This document shows positions 6,487 to 14,403 of a stretch of DNA of 22,107 nt, piece by piece. The position numbers were made by a program, and so were the translations under genes. Below the pieces are notes generated by a model. It was not told the DNA's origin. It ran no database searches and worked only from the letters and a program-made list of their open reading frames with translations. Origin of the DNA: Bacillota bacterium (lineage in GTDB: Bacteria; Bacillota; Dehalobacteriia; UBA4068); NCBI GenBank assembly GCA_009778255.1, contig WRKD01000214.1, positions 1 to 22,107 of the forward strand, read 5' to 3'. The stretch's first letter is position 1. Every line of letters begins with the position of its first letter.

Positions 6487-7272
6487 TTATTGCTGACTCT
6501 CCAGAGGGATATCCAAAGAGATCAACACTTCCACACGCCTGTTATGCAGCCGGCCTTCCAGGGTATCATTATTATCGATAGGCTCAAATTCACCGTAACC
6601 GCGGGCGCTGAACATACGGGGATCGAGCCGCCCGTCGTCCAGCATGACCTCCATAAAATTCACAGCCCGTATAGCGGAAAGATACCAATTCGAGGGAAAT
6701 TGCGCGGTATGCATTGGCACATCATCGGTGTGTCCGGTTATTACTATATGCAAAGGCTCTTCTTCAGATTGACTGGCAGCGATCATTTCGGTCATTTTTA
6801 AAGCTGTTTCTTGTTGAGCCGCACTGATAACGGCGCTGCCGGAGGGAAACCAAATATCGCTGGTTAAGGTGATAAGCAGGGAATCTCCTACAATTTTTAC
6901 CTGCATTTCTTCTTCCAAATCATTGCCATGAATATAGCCGGAAAGGCTGTCGAACAGACGCGCTATTTGTGTACCCTCGCCGGTACCTTCTCCGCCGCCG
7001 TTTTCTTCTTCATTATCATCCGGGGTAGAAGGTATTACCAAATTCTCCATGGCATCCGGTAAAAAATCGCCGCTTCCTGTAGCATCGGTAGTTTGTGTAA
7101 CATTGAATTCTTTAGCAAAAGCTCGCATGATCTGTTTATATTTATCTACATCCAGGCTGCTGGAACAGAAGAGCACGATAAACAAGGCTAATAATAAGGT
7201 CAGAACGTCTGCATAGGGTATAAGCCAGCTTTCGTCGATGTGACCTTCATCATGCTTCTTTTTTTTGCTCAC
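6487..7272 (-). CDS. motB: Flagellar motor stator protein MotB
   Basis: MotB (261 aa) is the stator subunit that anchors the MotA/MotB ion channel to peptidoglycan. After a short charged N-terminus comes one membrane helix with the ion-carrying aspartate, Asp22 in PYADVLTLLLALFIVLF, very close to Bacillus MotB. A linker rich in Gly and Glu follows, then an OmpA/MotB peptidoglycan-binding domain with GHTDDVP, NWYLSAIRA and NRRVEVLI. It overlaps motA by 4 nt (ATGA), so translation is coupled. Proton versus sodium use cannot be decided from sequence by eye, though the resemblance is to proton-type MotB. No other flagellar gene lies in the window. Confidence 0.95.
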   Translation of the reverse strand: MSKKKKHDEGHIDESWLIPYADVLTLLLALFIVLFCSSSLDVDKYKQIMRAFAKEFNVTQTTDATGSGDFLPDAMENLVIPSTPDDNEEENGGGEGTGEGTQIARLFDSLSGYIHGNDLEEEMQVKIVGDSLLITLTSDIWFPSGSAVISAAQQETALKMTEMIAASQSEEEPLHIVITGHTDDVPMHTAQFPSNWYLSAIRAVNFMEVMLDDGRLDPRMFSARGYGEFEPIDNNDTLEGRLHNRRVEVLISLDIPLESQQ

Positions 7273-8054
7273 TCGCCGCCACCCCCGCTGCTCATCTTAT
7301 TACGTTCTCCAACAGATAAATAGGATAAGAGCTTTTCTTTCAAAATGCGAGGATTCTCTCCATTTTGCATAGCTACCAGTCCTTTAATAATAAGGTAGCG
7401 GGTTTCCATTTCTATTTTAGATTTTTGTTTTAATTTATTGGCAAAAGGATGCCATAATACATAACCGGTGAATATACCAAAAACCGTAGCTACAAATGCT
7501 GCGGCAATGGCATGCCCCAATAATTCGATATCATCGATATGCCCTAAAGCCGCAATCAAGCCTACCACAGCCCCTAAAACCCCCAGGGTGGGCGCATAAG
7601 TACCGGCTTGTGTAAATACCTGTGCATTAGCTGCATGACGTTCCTCTGTAGCGTAAATATCTTCCAAGAGGGCTTCTTCTATGAATTCTGCGCTTACACC
7701 GTCATTGATCATGATCACGCCACGCTTTAAAAAAGTATCTTGAATTTCATTGGTCAGTTTTTCTAAAGCCAACAAACCCTCGCGCCTGGCTATTTCGGCA
7801 AATTTTATCAACTGCTCTATTGCTTCCTCATTGGTGGTATGCTTTTTATTACCAAAAATAACCCCAAACATCTTGGGTACGTTTTTTAGGTTTCTTCCCG
7901 GGCTAGCAATACCTACCGCGCCAAAAGTGCCGACAAAGATAATAAGTATTGCAGCCGGAACAACCAGCGCCGAAGGGCTGACGCCCTTCATGATCATACC
8001 TACGAAAACGCCAACAAACGCCAATATGATTCCAACTATAGTAGCTAGATCCAT
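7269..8054 (-). CDS. motA: Flagellar motor stator protein MotA
   Basis: MotA (261 aa) forms the channel and torque-generating part of the stator. It has four membrane helices: two near the N-terminus (IVGIILAFVGVFVGMIM and LVVPAAILIIFVGTF) and two after the cytoplasmic loop. The loop carries the charged ARREGLLALE segment that faces FliG. The family prolines are present in YAPTLGVLGAVVG and GYVLWHPFANKLK. The ATG is supported by AAGGA 10 nt upstream. It is the first gene of a two-gene motAB operon with a sigma-D-like promoter about 50 bp upstream, and is divergent from the molybdenum hydroxylase gene. Confidence 0.95.
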   Translation of the reverse strand: MDLATIVGIILAFVGVFVGMIMKGVSPSALVVPAAILIIFVGTFGAVGIASPGRNLKNVPKMFGVIFGNKKHTTNEEAIEQLIKFAEIARREGLLALEKLTNEIQDTFLKRGVIMINDGVSAEFIEEALLEDIYATEERHAANAQVFTQAGTYAPTLGVLGAVVGLIAALGHIDDIELLGHAIAAAFVATVFGIFTGYVLWHPFANKLKQKSKIEMETRYLIIKGLVAMQNGENPRILKEKLLSYLSVGERNKMSSGGGGE

Positions 8055-8103
8055 AAGATTAGCTTCCTTTCAAAATTTTGCCCTTCTTCAACATATAGTC
8101 GGT

Positions 8104-8130
8104 ATTTCGGCATAAATACTTGAGTTTTTT
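8104..8130 (-). promoter_or_regulatory. Sigma-D (FliA/sigma-28) type promoter of motAB
   Basis: On the minus strand GCCGAAAT matches the sigma-D -10 consensus (GCCGATAA/T) closely, and AAAA lies 15 nt upstream where TAAA is expected. The leader would be about 45 nt. This is the usual control of motAB in Bacillota. Confidence 0.55.
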
Positions 8131-8254
8131 TTGCCCGTAACAGAGCATAAAAAGGATTTGGTTTAAAACAAACAGCGATTTTGTTCGAATAATAATAAAG
8201 AAATGGTAAAGGCGATAATACGGCTCAAAAAAAAAATAACGGGGGGAAAAAGTC

Positions 8255-10819
8255 ATGAGCAGTTTTTTTGTCAACGGACAAATATACAAATGCGAACAAA
8301 ATAATGATTTGCTTAGCTTTCTTAGAGATACCCTGCACTTAACATCAGTAAAAGACGGTTGTTTTGCCGGAGCTTGCGGCGCTTGTACAGTATTGGTAAA
8401 CAATCAAGCGCGCCGAGCTTGTACAGTTAAGATAAACCGGTTGGAAGGGAAACAAATATTGACCACCGAAGGTTTGACGAATACGGAAAAAGAATTATAT
8501 GCTAGGGCTTTTAGCGAAGCAGGTGCTGTACAATGCGGTTTCTGTACTCCTGGCATGGTATTGGCTGCTAAAGCTCTTTTAGATAAAAACCCCGACCCCA
8601 CAGAATTAGAAATAAAAGCAGCGTTAAAATATAATAAATGCCGTTGTACGGGTTATATTAAAATAATACAGGCGGTTTTGCAAGCTGCCCAATGGAAGAG
8701 AGAGGGCATGCCACAAGCGCTGCAAAAATCAATCGGGGCGCTGGGCGCCGCCTTGCCCCGCGTAGATGCAATTGATAAAACCTTGGGCAAAGCTATGTAT
8801 GCAGCAGATTATTATCTGCCCCAGATGCTTTGGGGGGGAGCGGTGCGTAGCGCTTATCCCCGTGCGCGGATAGCAGCTATACATACTAAACAAGCCGCTG
8901 TTTTGCCGGGTGTGGTGGCAATACTGACCGCTAACGATATTGTAGGGACTAAAAAGATAGGTCACCTGAAGCAAGATTATGATGTTTTAATTGGGGAGGG
9001 GGAGATCACACGTTTTCGCGGTGATGCTTTAGTATTGATAGCGGCAGAAAATAAGGCTATTTTACAAAAAGCCCAAGACCTGGTGAAAGTGGAGTATGAT
9101 GTTTTAGAACCGCTACTTAGCCCACTTCAGGCACATAATGAACTAGCGCCTGCTCTACATGAAGAAGGAAATTTATTAGCTTTAGAAGTATTGAAGCGCG
9201 GCTCAGCAGAGCAAGAAATTGAAAAAGCTGCCCATGTAGTACATCAGCACTATAGCCTGCCCCCTACCGAACATGCTTTTCTCGAACCGGAAACAGCCTT
9301 GGCTTGGTCGGAAGATGAAGGTATAAGCATTATCAGCGGCGATCAGGGTGTTTACCAAACTCGCAAAGAAGTAGCGGCCATGTTGGGGTTGCCTTTACAT
9401 AAGGTGCGGGTACGCGCGGCTATGGTAGGCGGCTGTTTCGGCGGTAAAGAAGATATGAGCGTACAGCATCATGCGGCTTTGCTTTCTTATTATACACAAA
9501 GGCCGGTTCGGTTGACGTTAAGCCGTGGGGAAAGCATGCTGGTGCATCCGAAACGACATGCTATGGAAATAGATTATACTACAGCTTGCGATGAAATTGG
9601 CAATATTACTGCGATAAAAGTACGTATAGTGGCAGATGCGGGGGCTTATGCCTCGCTTTCGCGCCCGGTTTTGCAAAGAGCCTGTACCCATGCGGGCGGC
9701 CCCTACCGTATTCCTAATGTGGATATTGAGGGGCGCGCCTATTATACTAATAATCCGCCCGGCGGCGCTTTTCGTGGCTTCGGGGTAGCGCAAAGTTGTT
9801 TTGCCGCCGAAGCTAATTTGAATTTGCTGGCTCACCAAGCCGGCTTCGATCCCTGGCAATTACGGCGACAAAATGTTTTAATGCCGGGTGATATTTTGTC
9901 CAATGGGCAAATAGCGGATGAAGATTGCGCCATGGTAGAAGCTTTGGAGGCCATTTATCCTTATTATTTAGCTAACCCTCAAGCCGGTTTAGCTTGCGCC
10001 TTTAAAAACAGTGGCTTGGGCATGGGTATTAATGACGTAGGCCGTTGTATATTGAAGGTAGAAAGTGGTATAATAAGGGTGTATTGCAGCGGCGCCTGTA
10101 TTGGCCAGGGTTTGGCTACGGTGTTAACGCAGATGATCTGCGAAGTTTGTGATCTTGCCCCAAAAACGATATTTGTTATGCCGCCCGACACTGCCACCAG
10201 CCCCGACTGCGGTAACACCACAGCTTCCCGCCAAAGTTTGTTTGCCGGAGAAGCAGCACGCAGGGCTGCTTTTAAGCTAAAAGAAGCTTTAGCAAAAGGA
10301 GGGCTTAAGGCTGTAGAAGGTTGCGAATTTTATGGTGAATATGCTGCTTTAACCGATGCCTTAGGTATAGATAAACCTAATCCTGTAAGCCATGTAGCTT
10401 ACAGTTATTCCGCTCAACTAGCGGAATTAGACAAGGCAGGTTTTGTGAAGCGCATAATTGCCGCACATGACAGCGGGCGTATTATCAATCCCCTTATGGC
10501 GGAAGGACAGGTGGAAGGCGGCGTACTCATGAGCATGGGCTATGCGCTTTCGGAAGATTTACGTTTGCAAGAAGGCGCGCCCAGCGTTTCCTTCGCCCAC
10601 TTGGGCTTAATGACAGCGCCCGAGGCGCCGGAAATAATATCACTATTCGTTGAAAAACAAAATAAAAGCCTTTATAATGCACTGCCGGCTGGCGGAGCTA
10701 AAGGCTTGGGCGAGATAGCGGCTATTCCTACGGCAGCGGCGGTACAGGCGGCTTATTATAATCGTGACGGCATTTTTCGTACCATTTTGCCGCTGCAAAA
10801 TACATATTATAAAAGTTGA
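8255..10819 (+). CDS. Fused Fe-S/molybdopterin hydroxylase, selenium-dependent xanthine dehydrogenase type
   Basis: A single chain of 854 aa joins two [2Fe-2S] domains to the molybdopterin-cytosine-dinucleotide domains of the xanthine oxidase family. The plant-type cluster is bound by Cys36, 41, 44 and 56, and the second by Cys94, 97, 129 and 131 (CGFC...CRC). The molybdenum part shows LPRVDAIDKTLGKAMYAADY, GGCFGGKED, GGAFRGFGVAQ, TTASRQSLF and the catalytic Glu820 in GGAKGLGEIAAIP. Length and order match the selenium-dependent xanthine dehydrogenases of Clostridia and Enterococcus. The substrate is probably a purine or other N-heterocycle, which is inference; aldehyde oxidoreductases share the layout. 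No FAD subunit and no maturation genes lie nearby. The ribosome binding site is an unusual GGGGGG 8 nt before ATG. It heads an operon with an AEC transporter 12 nt downstream. Confidence 0.85.
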   Translation: MSSFFVNGQIYKCEQNNDLLSFLRDTLHLTSVKDGCFAGACGACTVLVNNQARRACTVKINRLEGKQILTTEGLTNTEKELYARAFSEAGAVQCGFCTPGMVLAAKALLDKNPDPTELEIKAALKYNKCRCTGYIKIIQAVLQAAQWKREGMPQALQKSIGALGAALPRVDAIDKTLGKAMYAADYYLPQMLWGGAVRSAYPRARIAAIHTKQAAVLPGVVAILTANDIVGTKKIGHLKQDYDVLIGEGEITRFRGDALVLIAAENKAILQKAQDLVKVEYDVLEPLLSPLQAHNELAPALHEEGNLLALEVLKRGSAEQEIEKAAHVVHQHYSLPPTEHAFLEPETALAWSEDEGISIISGDQGVYQTRKEVAAMLGLPLHKVRVRAAMVGGCFGGKEDMSVQHHAALLSYYTQRPVRLTLSRGESMLVHPKRHAMEIDYTTACDEIGNITAIKVRIVADAGAYASLSRPVLQRACTHAGGPYRIPNVDIEGRAYYTNNPPGGAFRGFGVAQSCFAAEANLNLLAHQAGFDPWQLRRQNVLMPGDILSNGQIADEDCAMVEALEAIYPYYLANPQAGLACAFKNSGLGMGINDVGRCILKVESGIIRVYCSGACIGQGLATVLTQMICEVCDLAPKTIFVMPPDTATSPDCGNTTASRQSLFAGEAARRAAFKLKEALAKGGLKAVEGCEFYGEYAALTDALGIDKPNPVSHVAYSYSAQLAELDKAGFVKRIIAAHDSGRIINPLMAEGQVEGGVLMSMGYALSEDLRLQEGAPSVSFAHLGLMTAPEAPEIISLFVEKQNKSLYNALPAGGAKGLGEIAAIPTAAAVQAAYYNRDGIFRTILPLQNTYYKS

Positions 10820-10831
10820 CGGAGGGTGTTT

Positions 10832-11770
10832 ATGACAGATCTTTTATTCAGCCTTAATGCGGTGGTTCCACTTTTCTTAATCGTAGTATTAGGTTTTGTT
10901 TTAAAAACAGTAAAATTTATTGATGATGATTTTGTTAATACCGGAACGAAAATCTGCTTTTATGTTGCGCTTCCCTGCTTGCTTTTTTTAAATATTATGC
11001 AAAGTGATTTTAAAGCCGATTTTGATTTGCCTCTTGCTCTACTTTGTGTGGGCGGAACTTTTATACTAGCAGTTATACTACGCTTATTTACGCCATACTT
11101 TGTAAAAGAGATCTATGTCAGCAGCGCTTTTATCCAAACAAGTTTTCATGCTAATACTGTATTGTTAGGTTTACCTTTTATTTATAATCTGGTAGGTCAG
11201 CCGGGTTTAACCAAAACAGCCGCCTTATTGATTTTTATGGTTCCGCTGCTTAATATATTAGCTGTATTGATATTAAGTGAAAACAATCAGCAAGGCGCCG
11301 GCTTTGCTATGCTGCTAAAAAAGCTATTTGGAAATCCTCTGCTTATTGCTGCTGTTTTAGGTATTATCTGTTCGCTGCTTAACTTTAACCCCCCCCAATT
11401 AGTGAAAGCGCCTTTTGGGTATATGTCCGATATGGCTATGCCCCTGGCTCTTTTTACTTTAGGAGCATCCGTTCATTTCCGAACGGAAAGAACAAAACTA
11501 CGTTTAGCCTTAATCTCTGTGATAATCAAATTGATTATTATACCTTTAGCCGCAGTTTTCATAGCAATCCGCCTGGGTTTTGATAAAGTGCAAATGGCTG
11601 TTACTTTGGCCATGTTCGCCGGACCACCGGCAGTATCCTGTTTTCCTATGGCTTTTCAAATGGGCGCGGATCATCAATTCACTTCTCAAGCTATTGTGCT
11701 GGGCACAGCTTTTGCTTCCATAACCATGTTCGCTTTTGTATTTATCCTGCGCTCATTGGGTTTTCTATAA
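10832..11770 (+). CDS. AEC (auxin efflux carrier)-family transporter
   Basis: This 312-aa integral membrane protein has about ten hydrophobic segments in the two-fold repeat of AEC permeases. Family-like features include VLGFVLKTVKFID near the N-terminus, TSFHANTVLLGLPFIYNL and PLALFTLGAS in the middle, and MFAGPPAVSCFPMA near the end. Bacterial AEC members move small organic acids such as malate or malonate; the substrate here is unknown. GGAGG sits 6 nt before the ATG at 10832. A GTG at 10826 overlaps that ribosome binding site and is less likely. Its position right behind the hydroxylase suggests transport of that enzyme's substrate or product. It is convergent with hpf, with only 8 bp between the stops. 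Confidence 0.85.
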   Translation: MTDLLFSLNAVVPLFLIVVLGFVLKTVKFIDDDFVNTGTKICFYVALPCLLFLNIMQSDFKADFDLPLALLCVGGTFILAVILRLFTPYFVKEIYVSSAFIQTSFHANTVLLGLPFIYNLVGQPGLTKTAALLIFMVPLLNILAVLILSENNQQGAGFAMLLKKLFGNPLLIAAVLGIICSLLNFNPPQLVKAPFGYMSDMAMPLALFTLGASVHFRTERTKLRLALISVIIKLIIIPLAAVFIAIRLGFDKVQMAVTLAMFAGPPAVSCFPMAFQMGADHQFTSQAIVLGTAFASITMFAFVFILRSLGFL

Positions 11771-11778
11771 AAGAACGA

Positions 11779-12297
11779 TTAAACTTCCGGCATCAATAAG
11801 CCATAATCGCCGTCATTACGACGGTAAAGTACATTTACTGTATTGCCCCCATCACTGTTGATAAAAACGAAAAAGCCATGCCCTAACAGGTTCATCTGCA
11901 TTATCGCTTCATCTACCGCCATTGGTTTAGTAATAAAGTGCTTAACTTTGACCGGTTGATCATCTTCTACATAAGTTAGGATATCTTCCTGCGCCGCCAT
12001 TCTCTCGCCGCGACCTTTTTTAATCAAACGCGTACGATATTTATGAATTTGGCTTTCCAATTTGGCAGTTACACTATCGATACTGGTATATAAATCGTAG
12101 CCCTCTTCCTCGCCCCTTATAATAATCCCGTTATAAGGAAGCGTTACTTCCAGGCGGTAGCGGTCTTTGATCATAGTCATACTAACTATGGCGTCTTCAA
12201 CTCTAATCAGTTTGTCAAATTTAGATAAACGTTTTTCCGCATAATCTTTTAAGGAGTTGCTTATTTCCATGTTTCTGGCTTTATAGGTAATATTCAT
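11779..12297 (-). CDS. hpf: Long-form ribosome hibernation promoting factor
   Basis: The 172-aa protein (HPF/RaiA family) binds the small ribosomal subunit and pairs ribosomes into inactive 100S dimers in slow growth. The N-terminal S30AE domain runs from MNITYKARNMEIS to about residue 100 (SKFDKL, DRYRLEVTLPYNG, AKLESQIHKYRTRL). The C-terminal dimerisation domain has KPMAVDEAIMQMNLLGHGFFVF and ends NDGDYGLLMPEV. The ATG at 12297 has AAGGGGAG 6 nt upstream. The frame stays open to 12369, but that 24-residue extension matches nothing in the family. It lies downstream of comF on the same strand, 106 nt away, with a possible promoter of its own. Confidence 0.95.
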   Translation of the reverse strand: MNITYKARNMEISNSLKDYAEKRLSKFDKLIRVEDAIVSMTMIKDRYRLEVTLPYNGIIIRGEEEGYDLYTSIDSVTAKLESQIHKYRTRLIKKGRGERMAAQEDILTYVEDDQPVKVKHFITKPMAVDEAIMQMNLLGHGFFVFINSDGGNTVNVLYRRNDGDYGLLMPEV

Positions 12298-12325
12298 ATA
12301 CTTCTCCCCTTTCTTGTAGCTAAAT

Positions 12326-12354
12326 ACTATTTTTGTATTATTTGCTCTTGCCAA
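12326..12354 (-). promoter_or_regulatory. Possible promoter of hpf
   Basis: On the minus strand TTGGCA and AATAGT are 17 nt apart; the overlapping TAGTAT would give a spacing of 19. The -10 is weak. Expression of hpf separately from comF would fit its stress role. Confidence 0.35.
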
Positions 12355-12403
12355 AGCAAATTCCTGCAAAACTATAATATTAATATAAGGGCGAAAAAAT
12401 CAT

Positions 12404-13183
12404 TCAACTTCCCCTATCATCATATGCAGCTACCGTTAAACCATATACCTCCTTAGCCCCGGCAGCCAGCAATTCTGCGGAACAGGCATTTAAAGTGGCT
12501 CCGCTGGTATATATGTCGTCGATCAGTAGTACAGTGTGTCCTTGCGCTTCTTGAGAGACAAAGGCTTGTTTTAGAATAAGACGCCTCTGCTCGCCGTTGT
12601 AGGAAGCTAGGGGCGGCGTATCTAATACCCGCCTAAGAAGGTTTTTTTGATAATTTAATCCGTACTCCTTAGCCAGTAGTTGTGTTAGCATGGCGCTTTG
12701 ATTATAGCCACGTTCTTTTTTTTTATGTGAAGAAAGAGGGACTGCTGTTATTATACTAAATGGCAAGCTATGGTAGTATTGCTGATAAACTTGCATTAAT
12801 AATGCGGCTAAAGGTCGGCGCAACCAGGTTTTTTCCAGGTATTTGAACTCTAGCAGATAATCGCGTAGCTTACCTTCATAAGGCACGGCAGAGCGAGCTT
12901 GTGTAAAAAGCGGACGCGTTTTTTCGCAATTTGAACATAGACCGCCAGTTTTAACAAAAGAGGCGCAAATCTTGCAGCGAGGCAGAGCCGCCGCCTTAGC
13001 AGCACAAGACACACATAATCCCGGTTTAAGACAAATAGAACCGCAGTTTAAACAATAACGTTGTGGAAAGAAAAACTGCGCTGCTAAAGTGGTAAAAGAC
13101 CATAAGCCCCACCTGCCTTTCCCCTGTGCGGCAAAACTATCGCTTTCCGGTAAAACCTCTGTTAAAAAATGCTTGAGCCCCAT
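12404..13183 (-). CDS. comF: ComF-family phosphoribosyltransferase-like protein
   Basis: ComF (259 aa) is a cytoplasmic protein linked to DNA uptake in competent bacteria, also common in non-competent species, where its role is unclear. The N-terminal part has two zinc-ribbon-like clusters: Cys44, 47, 57 and 60, then Cys70, 73, 83 and 86. The C-terminal domain is type I phosphoribosyltransferase-like, with AVPLSSHKKKERGYNQS and the PRPP-loop motif VLLIDDIYTSGATL. It is slightly longer than usual because of an N-terminal extension of about 40 residues. GAGG lies 8 nt before the ATG. No comFA helicase gene is next to it; hpf follows on the same strand. Confidence 0.92.
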   Translation of the reverse strand: MGLKHFLTEVLPESDSFAAQGKGRWGLWSFTTLAAQFFFPQRYCLNCGSICLKPGLCVSCAAKAAALPRCKICASFVKTGGLCSNCEKTRPLFTQARSAVPYEGKLRDYLLEFKYLEKTWLRRPLAALLMQVYQQYYHSLPFSIITAVPLSSHKKKERGYNQSAMLTQLLAKEYGLNYQKNLLRRVLDTPPLASYNGEQRRLILKQAFVSQEAQGHTVLLIDDIYTSGATLNACSAELLAAGAKEVYGLTVAAYDDRGS

Positions 13184-13422
13184 ATTTATACCTCAACGGT
13201 AATAATATTTATATATAGAAGCTTGTAATTTCCCGATTTTGATGATATCATGTTTTTATTATGAGGGAACAAAAAAGCAGTTTTTGCCATCATATATATA
13301 GACGGTACTTTATTGTCGTAGTTTTATATTGCTTATCTATTTAGTTTTACAAAAAATTTTTATGCAAGCAGCAAAAAGCATTATTACCGCTTCACGCTGA
13401 GTATTGATTAATAGTGAATCGA

Positions 13423-13428
13423 TATAAT
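13423..13428 (+). promoter_or_regulatory. Candidate -10 box of the lipoprotein gene
   Basis: A perfect TATAAT lies 26 bp before the lipoprotein ATG but has no good -35. The preceding spacer holds an imperfect inverted repeat (ATTGATT and AATCGAT, one mismatch, 13403-13423), which would fit a regulated or activator-dependent promoter. Confidence 0.35.
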
Positions 13429-13453
13429 GTGGCCTGTATGCGGAGGAAAATCT

Positions 13454-14242
13454 ATGAAGAAAGTTCATGTTGCCCTAATACTCTTATTCATACTGCTGAT
13501 TGCTGTTATGACAATTATAACCTCCTGTAACGGTCATAAAAAAGACGCCCTTACTCAAGAAATTATTTTGGAGCCGGGAATTACTGAACAGGATTCGCAT
13601 ACGCCCGCTGTGGCGGAGACAATTGATACTGAGCCAAGTTTGGAAGCTGAAGCTGAACCAAAAACCCAACCCGAGGAAGACTTTATTGATCAGGGCCGTG
13701 CTTCAACCATAAACGACTTGATGGCAAACAAAGCAAAAATCACTTCCTATTATTTTGAGCAAACTATATACGCTTCTTACGGAGAAGTATTTGTGCAAAC
13801 TTGGTATGCCAACGGTTGGATGAAAATAGTGAGTTCCTTCACAGATGGCGAAGAGAATATAGAGTATTTTGATTGCGAGAATTTAATATTGGTTTCTCAT
13901 GCGCCGTCTGCCGGTAATTATGGCATGATGGAAACCTTCGAAGAAGGCAACCCAGATATTCCCAAAAATCATTTAGATAATGATTATCACAATTATAAAG
14001 TAGTGGGAACGGAAAGTATAGACGGACAAATATGCCGTATACTGGAAAGCCGGTTGGGCGAAAAACTGTGGGTAAGTACCAAGCACGGTTTTCCACTGCA
14101 AGTTGAATTTAATGATCCCACCAATGATGAACATTTTCTTATTGCTTACGAGGGTATTACTTTTAATCAGGTAAGAAATGAAGATGTGGCTATGCCCCAA
14201 GATTTAGAGATTATTATGTACCAAGGCGGGCTGCGCCCATAA
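13454..14242 (+). CDS. Putative lipoprotein with a LolA/LolB-like domain
   Basis: The 262-aa protein begins with a lipoprotein signal: MKK, a hydrophobic stretch and a lipobox ITSC, so it should be lipid-anchored outside the cytoplasmic membrane. An acidic, low-complexity linker of about 50 residues follows (TEPSLEAEAEPKTQPEED). The rest has alternating strands such as ITSYYFEQTIYASYGEVFVQTWYANG, with KLWVSTKHGFPLQVEF near the end, resembling the LolA/LolB/RseB fold or DUF4412-type proteins. That assignment is from pattern only. GGAGG lies 8 nt before the ATG; an earlier in-frame ATG at 13427 would spoil the signal peptide. It is monocistronic and divergent from comF. The 243 bp between them hold AT-rich DNA and a 10-bp palindrome ATGATATCAT at 13242. 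Confidence 0.7.
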   Translation: MKKVHVALILLFILLIAVMTIITSCNGHKKDALTQEIILEPGITEQDSHTPAVAETIDTEPSLEAEAEPKTQPEEDFIDQGRASTINDLMANKAKITSYYFEQTIYASYGEVFVQTWYANGWMKIVSSFTDGEENIEYFDCENLILVSHAPSAGNYGMMETFEEGNPDIPKNHLDNDYHNYKVVGTESIDGQICRILESRLGEKLWVSTKHGFPLQVEFNDPTNDEHFLIAYEGITFNQVRNEDVAMPQDLEIIMYQGGLRP

Positions 14243-14314
14243 CCCAATAGCGTTTAAGCTTTTAAGTGTTTAAGGCTAGTTTCTTAAAAAATTCTTAATA
14301 AATTTGTCCAAAAA

Positions 14315-14344
14315 TGACAAAATTATTGACAAAACTACTATAAT
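14315..14344 (+). promoter_or_regulatory. Promoter of the WecA/TagO-type gene
   Basis: A perfect TATAAT (14339-14344) is preceded at 18 nt by TGACAA. The -35 area contains a tandem 12-bp repeat, TGACAAAATTAT and TGACAAAACTAC. The predicted start is near 14351. Confidence 0.5.
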
Positions 14345-14352
14345 AGTGAGAG

Positions 14353-14382
14353 AATTGAAGAGGGTAATCGTATCCTTCAATT
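14353..14382 (+). promoter_or_regulatory. Stem-loop at the 5' end of the WecA/TagO-type mRNA
   Basis: AATTGAAG and CTTCAATT form an 8-bp stem with a 14-nt loop, starting about two bases after the predicted transcription start and followed by TT. It could stabilise the 5' end or act as a weak attenuator. Confidence 0.4.
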
Positions 14383-14403
14383 TTATGGTGGAGGAAAGTA
14401 AAA

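Noticed and set aside
8059..8403. A 114-codon minus-strand frame between motA and the hydroxylase
   Set aside because: It covers the motA promoter and the start of the hydroxylase on the opposite strand and has no domain signal.
12298..12369. 24-residue N-terminal extension of HPF
   Set aside because: The family starts at MNITYKAR, where an AAGGGGAG site is ideally placed; the extension covers the probable promoter.
14326..14331. Exact TTGACA near the WecA/TagO-type gene as its -35 box
   Set aside because: It is only 7 nt from TATAAT, and nothing like a -10 lies 16-18 nt downstream.
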